Positions 36,495-44,527 of a DNA stretch of 64,000 bases are shown one piece after another. The translations under genes and the position numbers were made by a program. The DNA comes from Candidatus Nitrosopumilus sp. Its GTDB lineage: Archaea > Thermoproteota > Nitrososphaeria > Nitrososphaerales > Nitrosopumilaceae. The stretch covers positions 1-64,000 of the forward strand of contig JAOTXZ010000001.1 of the NCBI GenBank assembly GCA_029862085.1. Direction: 5' to 3'. How positions within the stretch are numbered: position 1 is the first letter of the stretch; every line of letters starts with the position of its first letter. The notes beneath the pieces were generated by a model. It searched no databases and was not told the DNA's origin. It was given only the letters and a program-made list of their open reading frames with translations.

Positions 36495-36530
36495 TATAAC
36501 ACCGTTTGAAGTTTTATAACGGCGTTTGAA
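36495..36530. promoter_or_regulatory. Paired 16-bp direct repeats upstream of the ferredoxin promoter
   Basis: TATAACACCGTTTGAA (36495-36510) and TATAACGGCGTTTGAA (36515-36530) match at 14 of 16 positions with a 20-bp period, two helical turns. They lie 20-60 bp upstream of the ferredoxin TATA box, where an archaeal activator would bind. Confidence 0.6.
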
Positions 36531-36551
36531 AATCTGATCGCTTTTTCAAAT

Positions 36552-37166
36552 TTACTTTTTTATTTCAAATAATCTCTGATTTTCATGACTATTTTTTATT
36601 GATTTTAGGATTATTCCTGTTTCAGTCAAACTAAGATAATAAATTCCAGATTTTTTTGAATCCATCAAATGCCGTCCACTTGGAGAAAGAATCCATTCCC
36701 CATTATCATTTTTCGTCCCAATACCCATGACCACAATTAAAGAATTAGTGTATTTTGCAACAGAGGATAACAACATTATGGTGGTATTGATAACTCTCGC
36801 AGATTCTAACTCATCAAACATATTATAAACTCCATTTAAAGAATCTAAAATGACAAGTATCTTTTCCCTTGAAATTTGTTTAGCTACCTCTTTTAGATCT
36901 TTTTCCCAATGAGTTCTACTAATTTGAAAAATTCTTAAATTATCATTTTTTTTAATCATTCCAGAAACAAAATAACCACTATACATCAAATCAAAATCTA
37001 AAAAAATCACTGGAAAATTATTTGAATTTACTAATCTATCCAAAAATTTAGATTTTAGAAAAGGTTTAGAACATAAAATAATGTTAGGGTTTTTATCTAA
37101 AAATTCATTTTTAATCTGCGTAAAATCATCATCTAAAAACTGCTTAGGATTTTTATCCAACAACAA
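36552..37166 (-). CDS. Hypothetical protein, possibly a RecA/KaiC-fold remnant without P-loop
   Basis: The 204-residue soluble protein has alternating strands and helices. A Walker B-like ILVILDSLNG lies near residue 105, preceded by VIFLDFDLMYSGYF and followed by SLIVVMGIGTKNDNGEW and SGRHLMDSKKSGIYYLSL, an order that recalls RecA-type ATPases such as KaiC. No Walker A (GxxxxGKT) is present. It may be a nucleotide-free regulatory paralogue. It is divergent from the class V aminotransferase. Confidence 0.55.
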   Translation of the reverse strand: MLLDKNPKQFLDDDFTQIKNEFLDKNPNIILCSKPFLKSKFLDRLVNSNNFPVIFLDFDLMYSGYFVSGMIKKNDNLRIFQISRTHWEKDLKEVAKQISREKILVILDSLNGVYNMFDELESARVINTTIMLLSSVAKYTNSLIVVMGIGTKNDNGEWILSPSGRHLMDSKKSGIYYLSLTETGIILKSIKNSHENQRLFEIKK

Positions 37167-37189
37167 TTTAGCAACCTACAGATATAATA

Positions 37190-38338
37190 ATGAATTTAGA
37201 TTCCAAAGACATATCTGAGGATTTTCAAACAAATAAAATCTATCTAAATAATGCATCTGTTTCTTTAATGCCTACCCAAAGCATTGAAGCCATGAAAGAT
37301 TTTTTAATTTCATATAATTCAAAGGGGCCTGACTCCATTGATTCTGAACCATTTGTAACAGAAATATTAGAGAAAACAAGAAAAATCATAGCAAAGATTG
37401 TAAATTGTCAGCCTGATGAAATAATTTTAACTCAAAGTACCACAGATGGTGTAAATATTGTATCTAACGGTCTTTCTTTTAATTCAAACTCGAATATTAT
37501 AATTCGTGGAATGTCTCATGAACATCATGCAAATTTTTATCCTTGGATCCGACTAAAAAATAAACTAGAAATTAAAAATCTTTCAATAGATGAAAATGGA
37601 TTTTTTAATTTTGACGAATTTAATAAATTTCTTGATTCTAACACCAAATTAGTTTCGCTTAGTCATGCGTTGTACAACACTGGTTCCATTTTACCAATAG
37701 AAAAAATTGGAGAAATTCTCGAAAATGAGACCCCATTTTTCCTTGATAGTGCACAAACTGTGGGGTGTATAGGTGATATTGATGTAAAAAATCTAAAATG
37801 TAATTTTATGGCTTTTAACGGATCTAAATGGCTCTGTGGCCCTATGGGCACAGGATTATTTTATTGTGATCGAAGTTCTAGTGAATTACTTGAACCTAAC
37901 TCTATTGGAGGAGAATCTGCAATATTAAACGAGAAATCAAACTTAGTTTTCAAAGAGTTACCGGAAAAATTTCAAACAGGATTCCGGAATTATGTTGGAA
38001 TGGTTGGATTAGAATCCTCAGCAAATTATCTTTACAAGTACGGAATGAAAAATATCCATAAAAAAAATATGCATCTCTCAAATATGCTTCGAGAAGAATT
38101 GACTAAAAATAAAAAAATAATTTTTTACGGTCCAAAAAATGCACAGGAACGTACCAGCATTATTTCATTTACCATAGATGGTCACGAGCCACAAACTGTA
38201 GTTAAAAAATTAGAAAAACAAGGCATTATTTTAGCGGTCCGAGAGATTTACGATAAGAAAATTATTCGAGCTTCTCCACATTTTTTTAATACTGAATCCG
38301 AGATTCTTCAAGTTATTGATGCAATCAAGAAATTATAG
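37190..38338 (+). CDS. Class V aminotransferase (cysteine desulfurase-like fold)
   Basis: The 382-residue PLP enzyme has the class V layout: YLNNASVSLMP, TQSTTDGVNIV, SHEHHANFYPW, SLSHALYNTGSILPI, FFLDSAQTVG and the PLP lysine in FNGSKWLCGPMGTG (about residue 207). The SufS/NifS catalytic Cys loop is not obvious in the C-terminal half, so desulfurase activity should not be assumed. Its substrate is unknown. The end overlaps a convergent small regulator gene by 6 bp. Confidence 0.85.
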   Translation: MNLDSKDISEDFQTNKIYLNNASVSLMPTQSIEAMKDFLISYNSKGPDSIDSEPFVTEILEKTRKIIAKIVNCQPDEIILTQSTTDGVNIVSNGLSFNSNSNIIIRGMSHEHHANFYPWIRLKNKLEIKNLSIDENGFFNFDEFNKFLDSNTKLVSLSHALYNTGSILPIEKIGEILENETPFFLDSAQTVGCIGDIDVKNLKCNFMAFNGSKWLCGPMGTGLFYCDRSSSELLEPNSIGGESAILNEKSNLVFKELPEKFQTGFRNYVGMVGLESSANYLYKYGMKNIHKKNMHLSNMLREELTKNKKIIFYGPKNAQERTSIISFTIDGHEPQTVVKKLEKQGIILAVREIYDKKIIRASPHFFNTESEILQVIDAIKKL

Positions 38339-38590
38339 ATTCTCTTGTTCCTCTATAACCATCATGGTTAGAGTTGATTGTACCTTACCTATTTTCCTAA
38401 TTTTATTTGTAATTATTGAGCGTAGATTTTCAGCATTATCAGAAGATAATTTCAATACTATGTCATATACTCCATATACACCTTGAATTTCAAACTGAAT
38501 ATCTTCATCTTTGAGAATTGGTTTTATTTCCTCGATAATTGAGCTATCTGAACCTAGATCAGAATTCAATAAAACGTATGCAGTAGGCAT
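38333..38590 (-). CDS. Stand-alone Lrp/AsnC-type ligand-binding domain
   Basis: ATG 38590 (MPTAYVLLNS) is preferred over one at 38605, as this matches the usual domain beginning. The 85-residue protein is a RAM/SIM domain (beta-alpha-beta-beta-alpha-beta: AYVLLNSDLGSDSSIIEEI, VYGVYDIVLKLSSDN, STLTMMVIEE) without a DNA-binding HTH. Such proteins bind amino acids as oligomers and may modulate full-length Lrp proteins. Confidence 0.88.
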   Translation of the reverse strand: MPTAYVLLNSDLGSDSSIIEEIKPILKDEDIQFEIQGVYGVYDIVLKLSSDNAENLRSIITNKIRKIGKVQSTLTMMVIEEQENL

Positions 38591-38667
38591 GTTGCAGATT
38601 TTCATGAACAGTATTTAACCTTTAGTGAACATAAAAGACTGATTAACTATCTTCAATATCCCCAGAT

Positions 38668-39318
38668 GTGGATCATCTAGATCTTACTTTAACAATTTCT
38701 AAATCCATTCCAAACTTTCCTGGTTCACCCTCTCCTCAATTCATTCCTTGGTCTACAATAGAAGATGATGGTTACAATCTAGAATTATTATTTTTAAGCA
38801 CTCATACTGGAACCCATCTTGATGCACCTTACCACTTTACCAAAAAAGGAGAAAAAATACATCAAATTCCTTTATCACGGCTTACTGGTGAAGCACTATT
38901 AATTAAAATAAAAAAAACAAAAGATCAGGAGATTACAAAAAAAGATTTACTTGAATTTGAACAAAAAAATGGCAAAATTAAAACTTTTTCTTCAATCATT
39001 TTCTTTACTCACTGGCAAAAAAATTTGAATAAAAAATTCTACTTTACAAATAATCCAGGTTTATCAAAATCAGCTGCTAATTACCTTGTTTCAAAAAAAA
39101 TCAATTTAATTGGAATTGATTCTCCAAGCATTGATGTGGGAACTAACAAAAATTTTATAGTCCATAAAATTTTTGCAAAAAATAATATCTTAATAGTTGA
39201 AAATCTTTCTAATCTAGAAAAAATTCCTTCTTTAAAGTTTGATTTTATTATTTTACCTTTGAAACTAAAAGATTCTACTGGATCCCCTGTTAGAGCCATT
39301 GCCTACTGCAAAAAGTGA
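38668..39318 (+). CDS. Cyclase family protein (kynurenine formamidase-like)
   Basis: The start is a GTG at 38668. The 216-residue protein has the metal-binding signature HTGTHLDAPYHF (about residues 46-57) of the cyclase/arylformamidase family, plus IGIDSPSIDVG and the terminal TGSPVRAIAY. It probably hydrolyses an amide or lactone; the true substrate is unknown. It is convergent with, and overlaps by 16 bp, the radical SAM gene. Confidence 0.9.
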   Translation: MDHLDLTLTISKSIPNFPGSPSPQFIPWSTIEDDGYNLELLFLSTHTGTHLDAPYHFTKKGEKIHQIPLSRLTGEALLIKIKKTKDQEITKKDLLEFEQKNGKIKTFSSIIFFTHWQKNLNKKFYFTNNPGLSKSAANYLVSKKINLIGIDSPSIDVGTNKNFIVHKIFAKNNILIVENLSNLEKIPSLKFDFIILPLKLKDSTGSPVRAIAYCKK

Positions 39319-40361
39319 AATCGATTTTTTTTATAATTTTTCGATAATTTACCCACAATTGGAATTTGATTTCCACAAAATTGGCATTGATTCTTTTCAT
39401 CAAGTTTCCATGACTCTATATCAAAACTAAATCTCTTAATTACAATGTTTTTGCATTCAGGACAGTATGTGTGTTCTAGAGGGTGACCAGGAACATTTCC
39501 AATATAGGCATACTTTAGTCCAATCTTCTTGGCTATCGCATGATGTTTTTCCAAGGTTTTCACTGGAGTAGAATCAAACTCCATCATTTTATAATCAGGA
39601 TGAAAACGCAAAAAGTGAATAGGCATTTCTGGTCCAAATTCATCATAAACAAATCTACATAATTTTTCTGCATAATCCAAACTATCACCAACTTTTGGAA
39701 CGACCAAGTCAGTTATTTCTACATGAATCTTGGTTTTGTCTCGAATTTCTAAAAGGGTATCGAAGACCGGTTGAGGATCTGGAACTCCAATGTATTTTCT
39801 TGTAAAATCTGGTTCTGCATTACCTTTAAAATCAACTGTAATAGAATCCAAAAATTCCCCCATCATTTTCACTGATTCTGGAGTATCATATCCATTTGAA
39901 ACAAAAATGTTGTAAAGATTTTTTTGATGTGCTATTACCCCACAATCCCTAGCAAATTCTATGAAAATTGAAGGTTCATTGTAGGTATAGGCAATTCCAT
40001 CCGCACCATTATCCACAGCAGTTTGTACGACTTCTTGTGGAGTCATGTCGGTACCTTCAATTTTTCGCCTTTGACTAATATCATAATTTTGACAATATTT
40101 GCAAAGCCAGTTACATCCAGTTGTAGCAATAGAATAAACTTTTGAACCTGGATGATAATGCGTTACAGGTTTTTTTTCAATGGGATCAACATGTCCTGCG
40201 ATTACTTTACCATATACAAACAAGTTTAATTTTCCCTGTTGATTTCCTCTAATTCCACAAAGTCCAATTTGTCCTTCTGCCATTTCACAATATCTTGCAC
40301 AGGCAGTACACCGCACCTTGTTATTAGGTAGTTTTTCATAAAGAATTGCTTCTTTTCCCAT
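39303..40361 (-). CDS. amrS: AmmeMemoRadiSam-system radical SAM enzyme
   Basis: The start is set at ATG 40361 (MGKEAILYEKLPNN); another ATG is at 40373. The protein has an N-terminal zinc-like RCTACARYCEM...GLCGIRGN, the radical SAM cluster GCNWLCKYCQNYDIS, and the C-terminal TYCPECKNI and QCQFCGN, which fits AmrS (PflA-related). The family is named for co-occurrence with AMMECR1 and Memo proteins; neither is in this window. Its reaction is unknown. Confidence 0.88.
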   Translation of the reverse strand: MGKEAILYEKLPNNKVRCTACARYCEMAEGQIGLCGIRGNQQGKLNLFVYGKVIAGHVDPIEKKPVTHYHPGSKVYSIATTGCNWLCKYCQNYDISQRRKIEGTDMTPQEVVQTAVDNGADGIAYTYNEPSIFIEFARDCGVIAHQKNLYNIFVSNGYDTPESVKMMGEFLDSITVDFKGNAEPDFTRKYIGVPDPQPVFDTLLEIRDKTKIHVEITDLVVPKVGDSLDYAEKLCRFVYDEFGPEMPIHFLRFHPDYKMMEFDSTPVKTLEKHHAIAKKIGLKYAYIGNVPGHPLEHTYCPECKNIVIKRFSFDIESWKLDEKNQCQFCGNQIPIVGKLSKNYKKNRFHFLQ

Positions 40362-40445
40362 ATTACCATACACTATACGTTTTTCAAATATAAGGTGAAT
40401 GCATTTTTCGCAATGCTAAAAATATACAATATTCAATCAATACAC

Positions 40446-40940
40446 ATGAGCAAACCAGGAAATGCATGGAGAAAAGTTCACGGTAAAATTACCAAAAGAC
40501 CAACTAATTTCTCTTGGTTAATTGAAGAAAAACTAGCAGGATCTGGAATGCCCACCAGTTTTGATGAGTTAGATTGGATCCTAAAGCAAGGTGTAAAATC
40601 AATTGTTACCATGACTGAAGATGCCTTGCCAGATAATTGGGTAAGTGAAATTGGATATTTGCACGTTCCTACACCTGATCTAACTGCTCCTGATATGGAA
40701 AAAATTGATACAGCAGTTGACTTTATTCACGAAAAAATTACAGGTAATCAAGCGGTGATGGTTCATTGTGCAGCGGGTATGGGACGAGCAGGGACCATTT
40801 TAGCATGTTACCTAGTAAAATATCAGAAATATTCGTCAAAAGATGCGATTAAGAAAATACGAGAAGAAAGACCTGGATCTATTCAATCTGAAACCCAAGA
40901 ATTAGCAATTACTTTTTATCAAAAACATATAGAAAATTAA
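40446..40940 (+). CDS. Dual-specificity protein phosphatase
   Basis: ATG 40446 (MSKPGNAWRK) is chosen; upstream in-frame ATGs give a poor extension. The 164-residue protein has the Cys-phosphatase loop HCAAGMGRAGT (HCx5R, about residues 102-112) and the general acid region PTPDLTAPD. Small archaeal enzymes of this family remove phosphate from Ser, Thr or Tyr, and sometimes from nucleotides. Together with the COG2112 kinase it points to protein phosphorylation. Confidence 0.9.
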   Translation: MSKPGNAWRKVHGKITKRPTNFSWLIEEKLAGSGMPTSFDELDWILKQGVKSIVTMTEDALPDNWVSEIGYLHVPTPDLTAPDMEKIDTAVDFIHEKITGNQAVMVHCAAGMGRAGTILACYLVKYQKYSSKDAIKKIREERPGSIQSETQELAITFYQKHIEN

Positions 40941-41077
40941 ATAAATTCTGAAACTAGGCTTCCATCAACAATTTTTATACGCAATTTTTTATTTTCTTGA
41001 AATACTAATATCAACTCATCGTCAGAATCTTCAACTTTCACCAGTTCTTGCATTTTGATTTGATCAAACTTTTCCAT
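40937..41077 (-). CDS. Tiny acidic protein (46 aa), paralogue of the next
   Basis: ATG 41077 begins MEKFDQIKMQELVKVEDSDD; the body continues ELILVFQENKKLRIKIVDGSLVSEFI and stops at 40937-40939. The pattern of two beta-strands around an 'EN/DN-(K/R)' turn followed by 'VDG' matches the protein encoded just upstream at 41087-41239, so the two arose by duplication. It overlaps the stop of the phosphatase gene convergently. Function unknown. Confidence 0.6.
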   Translation of the reverse strand: MEKFDQIKMQELVKVEDSDDELILVFQENKKLRIKIVDGSLVSEFI

Positions 41078-41086
41078 ATTTCTCAC

Positions 41087-41239
41087 CTATTCTGGAATTG
41101 ATACCGTTTCAATCTTTCCATCGACAGCCTTAATGAATAAAAACCTGTTGTCTTTAAAGATAAACGTAATCCCTCCTTCCTTATCTGGTTCTTCAACTTC
41201 AAGAACTATTTGTCCCAGAAGACCATCATATTTTGCCAT
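41087..41239 (-). CDS. Tiny acidic protein (50 aa)
   Basis: ATG 41239 begins MAKYDGLLGQIVLEVEEPDK and the frame stops at 41087-41089. FIFKDNRFLFIKAVDGKIETV aligns with VFQENKKLRIKIVDGSLVSEF of the neighbouring protein. The two starts are in tandem with 9 bp between genes, an operon. The paralogy supports both as real genes. It is divergent from the DUF6659-like gene. Confidence 0.62.
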   Translation of the reverse strand: MAKYDGLLGQIVLEVEEPDKEGGITFIFKDNRFLFIKAVDGKIETVSIPE

Positions 41240-41369
41240 ATAGAATCATAATAAAAGTTCCATATATCCCTAATTGAGGTTAATTTTCCGTACCGATTAT
41301 TTTTTTATAATTTATGTGTGGTTCTCAATTTATACACATAATAGGGGAATTTTTTTAAAGAATCTAGTA

Positions 41370-41723
41370 ATGGATCACAATGAATTATGTCAAAAAGTTT
41401 TAGAGCTTGATCCGCAGGTAAGATTTGCAGGTGTTGCAAATATCAAAGGTATAATGATTGCAGGAGGACAAAAAGAAAATATTGAAAAATTACTAGGTGA
41501 TGAAGATGTAAGTATGTCGATTCACTATGCATTCCAAAAACGAGAACTTTATACTAATTTAGCCTACAAGCTTGGTCATGAAAAATCTTCTATTACAGAA
41601 TTTGAAAAAGTTACGATGATTACCCTTCCCTTGAATTCTCATGAACTATTTTTGATTAGCACAGAACCAAAAGCAAATTATATAAAAATTATTGATTTTG
41701 TACTTTCTAAACTTGATTCTTAA
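41370..41723 (+). CDS. DUF6659-like thaumarchaeal protein
   Basis: ATG 41370 (MDHNELCQKVLELDPQVRFAGV) is preferred; the frame is open upstream but that sequence is hydrophobic and unlike a domain. The 117-residue soluble protein has a Roadblock/profilin-like pattern: VRFAGVANIKGIMIAGGQ, a central helix, KVTMITLPLNSHELFLISTEP and a final helix. This matches a family common in Thaumarchaeota (DUF6659). A small-GTPase or signalling link is possible but unproven. Confidence 0.72.
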   Translation: MDHNELCQKVLELDPQVRFAGVANIKGIMIAGGQKENIEKLLGDEDVSMSIHYAFQKRELYTNLAYKLGHEKSSITEFEKVTMITLPLNSHELFLISTEPKANYIKIIDFVLSKLDS

Positions 41724-41750
41724 ATTATAAAGTAGTAAAAAAGTCAAAAA

Positions 41751-42011
41751 GTGTTGAAAGGACTTTATTGGTTAATTTTAGGATTATGCGTCTGGTTTAT
41801 TCCATACATCATTATGCAGTCTATTGCAACCCCTGAAAATCCGGAAGAATCAACAACAGAAATTCTGTACACGATTCCTCAAGAAATTATTATGATCCAT
41901 CTTGGAATAGCAGTAGCAGTGATGATTAAAGCAGTGGTTACTATTCGTAAAGAACGTAAAGAATCAAGAGCTGAAGATTCAAGAAAAGGTAAGAAAAAGT
42001 CAAAAAAATAA
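41751..42011 (+). CDS. Small two-span membrane protein (86 aa)
   Basis: The start is a GTG at 41751. Helix 1 is LYWLILGLCVWFIPYIIM, helix 2 is IIMIHLGIAVAVMIKAVVTI, and an acidic loop of ~25 residues lies between. The tail is very basic (RKERKESRAEDSRKGKKKSKK), so both ends are probably cytoplasmic. It lies 27 bp after the DUF6659-like gene and may share its transcript. No homologue recognised. Confidence 0.65.
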   Translation: MLKGLYWLILGLCVWFIPYIIMQSIATPENPEESTTEILYTIPQEIIMIHLGIAVAVMIKAVVTIRKERKESRAEDSRKGKKKSKK

Positions 42012-42147
42012 TAATTTTTGAAATTCAAACATCATTATTTTCTTAAAAATTGAATAAATTCCTAGTATAGGAAGAGAATATTACACTATCACAACTGATA
42101 ATTAGATAGTATAATAAATAACCAAAACCAAATTTTTGATCACCGAT

Positions 42148-42729
42148 ATGAAGAAAATCGAGGCGATAATAAAAAGATCGAGTTATACTCTAATTGCTGA
42201 AAAATTAAACACCATGGGATATACGATTATCGATAAACGAAATTTAGAGGACAATCCAATTTTTGATAAGCAAAGAGAATCTGAAACAAACGGAAAACTT
42301 AGTCTAAAAGCAATCCCTCTTTCAAAAATTGAGTTGGTTGTAACAGAAAAAGATGCTAGAAAAGTAATCGATCTTATTTCAAAAAAATCAGGTTTCAAAT
42401 CCAACAAGGTCGGAAAAATCTTTGTATCTGAAATGGAGGAAGTGGTAGAAATCAATACTCTTGAAAGTACTCAGGACTTGGAGCTTGACGAAATTAAAAT
42501 TGTACAAAAACCAAAAATCAAACGAAGTAGATTGGTTCCACTTCAGAAATACACCTTACTTCGCCTTCAAAATGTTTATGATGAAAACTATGAAACCCTA
42601 GTTTCAGATCATAGAATAAAATCATTTAGTGATTTTGTAAATCATTGTATTATGGGATATCTTCCCTCATTTGAAAAACAACTAAAACATCCTACAGTTG
42701 TATATGGAAATAATTTTAAAGAATTTTAG
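42148..42729 (+). CDS. PII-like protein with an additional C-terminal domain
   Basis: The start is ATG 42148 (MKKIEAIIKRSS). Residues 1-105 follow the PII pattern with a T-loop-like segment and the strand GKIFVSEMEEVVEI (PII: GKIFVxxxEExxxI). An extra ~85 residues follow: KRSRLVPLQKYTLLRLQNVYDENYETLVSDHRIKSF...NHCIMGYLP, mainly helical and not part of PII. Extended PII-like proteins can have a different partner from Amt. The gene sits tail-to-tail with a second PII gene, overlapping 4 bp. Confidence 0.78.
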   Translation: MKKIEAIIKRSSYTLIAEKLNTMGYTIIDKRNLEDNPIFDKQRESETNGKLSLKAIPLSKIELVVTEKDARKVIDLISKKSGFKSNKVGKIFVSEMEEVVEINTLESTQDLELDEIKIVQKPKIKRSRLVPLQKYTLLRLQNVYDENYETLVSDHRIKSFSDFVNHCIMGYLPSFEKQLKHPTVVYGNNFKEF

Positions 42730-43055
42730 ATTACTTCTTCTCCCTCATTCCCAGTCCCTATATCTATTGATCGAAGAACTGGTGAGACAAAGATTTTGCC
42801 TATGCTTGCTTTATTTTTTATGATATTAACCACCTGCTCTTCCTTACTTTCTGAAATAACTAACTCTATGACATATTTTTGACTGAACTGTGGTTGAAAT
42901 ATCGCACTCCCTTTTGAAGCATGAATTTCGGGGGGAGGTCTCTTTCCACGACCTCTTACTTTGCTTACGGTTAAGCCACCAATCTCAACTTTTTTTAATG
43001 CCTCGCTAATGGCCATTACATCATTATTTCCAAGAAAGGCTTCAATTTTTAACAT
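42726..43055 (-). CDS. PII-family nitrogen regulatory protein next to amt
   Basis: The 109-residue protein begins MLKIEAFLGNNDVMAISEALKKVEIGGLTVSKVRGRGK, the first PII strand-helix unit. The T-loop region (RPPPEIHASKGSAIFQPQFSQKY) is longer and unlike bacterial GlnK, and the strand IGKIFVSPVLRSIDI is the PII signature. The gene is divergent from amt, so it is the most probable direct regulator of that transporter. Confidence 0.87.
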   Translation of the reverse strand: MLKIEAFLGNNDVMAISEALKKVEIGGLTVSKVRGRGKRPPPEIHASKGSAIFQPQFSQKYVIELVISESKEEQVVNIIKNKASIGKIFVSPVLRSIDIGTGNEGEEVI

Positions 43056-43099
43056 TTGATAAATTTACAAGGTTTTTCACAAATAATAGTTTCAGATTT

Positions 43100-43130
43100 T
43101 GATAATCAAGTGATAATCCAACAGTTATCA
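43100..43130. promoter_or_regulatory. TGATAAT repeats between divergent PII and amt genes
   Basis: TGATAAT occurs at 43100-43106 and 43111-43117 with an 11-bp spacing, and the inverted half TTATCA at 43125-43130. The second and third copies form an 8-bp-spaced inverted repeat. The position in a 118-bp spacer between two nitrogen genes makes a shared operator plausible. Confidence 0.5.
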
Positions 43131-43173
43131 AATTTCGTTATTATTATTTAGTTTCACAGACTTTTGAAAACCG

Positions 43174-44493
43174 TTGCCAATAGATACAGGTGATACCGCA
43201 TGGATGCTTGTAGCAGGAAGTCTAGTACTTTTAATGATCCCTGCACTTGGTCTTTTCGAATCAGGTCTGTTAAGAAAGAAAAATACGGTTTCTGTTTTTA
43301 TGCAAATTTTCTTTGGTTTAGCATTACTTAGTGTGATGTGGTTCATATTTGGCTTTAGTTTATCGTTTGGTCCTGACGATACAGATCTTGGTTTAATAGG
43401 TAACCTGGATTGGGTATTCCTAAAGGGTGTCCCGTGGGATGAAGCCCTTGATTATGCACCTACTATCCCAGGTGTTTTGTTTGTCAAGTTCCAGTTAATG
43501 TTTGCAGCAATTACGCCTTTGCTTCTTACAGGTACTATAGCAGAACGAATGAAATTCAGTTCCTTTATCATATTCATCGCAACATGGTCCATACTAATCT
43601 ACTATCCGTTAGTGCATTGGGTATGGGGAGGAGGATGGTTAGCCGCAATTGGAGTAGTCGATTTTGCAGGTGGTATAGTAATCCATACCAGTGTTGGAAT
43701 GGGTGCGCTAGCTGCCGCAATTGTACTTGGTCGTAGAAGATTCTTTGGTCCTGCAATTGAAATTCCCCATAGTATACCATTAGCTGTAGTGGGTTCCTCC
43801 CTTCTCTGGTTAGGGTGGTTCGGATTTAATGCAGGGAGTGCATTAGCTTCAGGTTCTCTTGCTGGAAATACAGTTATTGTAACTCATATGGCATCTTCTG
43901 TTTCTGCATTAATTTGGGTAGGATTGTCTTGGATGAGAACAGGAAAACCTTCAGTTGTTGCAGCCATTAATGGAGCCATTGCAGGTTTAGCAGGAATTAC
44001 CCCTGCATCAGGATTTGTCAGTGTAGAACACTCCTTTATTATTGGAATTGCAATTGGACTTGCATCATACTCGACAATTATTATCTTTAAGGAGAAATTG
44101 AAGATAGACGATGCATTAGATGTAAGCTCAATTCACGGAACCGCCGGTATTATTGGAGCACTATCAATTGGAATTTTTGCAAGTCAGGCAGTTAATCCAG
44201 GAGGACCTGACGGATTGCTCTTTGGAAATCCCGAACAATTAGGAATTCAAGCAATCGGTGTTGGAGTTGCAGCTGCTTTGGGCTTTGGTGGGACTTTCAT
44301 AATCATGAAAATCTTAGACTTCTTAATAGGAGTAAGAGTATCCCCCGAAGTAGAAGATGCAGGATTAGATATTAGTGAACATGCGGAACGAGCGTATGCT
44401 GATGAGGAGGAGTTTAAACTAGATATGGATTCCTATGTTGAAAGCTTGGAGGATAAAGGCGAATTCTTTTTTAACAAAAAAGACAAATCGTAA
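43174..44493 (+). CDS. amt: Ammonium transporter
   Basis: The start is a TTG at 43174. The 439-residue membrane protein has 11 helices. It shows GLFESGLLRKKN, the pore His in GGIVIHTSVGMGAL and the second pore His in SSIHGTAGIIGAL, both conserved in Amt/Mep channels. The C-terminal tail is acidic (EHAERAYADEEEFKLD), the region by which GlnK usually contacts Amt. It moves ammonium into the cell for oxidation or assimilation. It is divergent from a PII gene. Confidence 0.95.
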   Translation: MPIDTGDTAWMLVAGSLVLLMIPALGLFESGLLRKKNTVSVFMQIFFGLALLSVMWFIFGFSLSFGPDDTDLGLIGNLDWVFLKGVPWDEALDYAPTIPGVLFVKFQLMFAAITPLLLTGTIAERMKFSSFIIFIATWSILIYYPLVHWVWGGGWLAAIGVVDFAGGIVIHTSVGMGALAAAIVLGRRRFFGPAIEIPHSIPLAVVGSSLLWLGWFGFNAGSALASGSLAGNTVIVTHMASSVSALIWVGLSWMRTGKPSVVAAINGAIAGLAGITPASGFVSVEHSFIIGIAIGLASYSTIIIFKEKLKIDDALDVSSIHGTAGIIGALSIGIFASQAVNPGGPDGLLFGNPEQLGIQAIGVGVAAALGFGGTFIIMKILDFLIGVRVSPEVEDAGLDISEHAERAYADEEEFKLDMDSYVESLEDKGEFFFNKKDKS

Positions 44494-44527
44494 ACTAGAA
44501 GAAAAAATTCAAGAATTTTTTTAAAAA

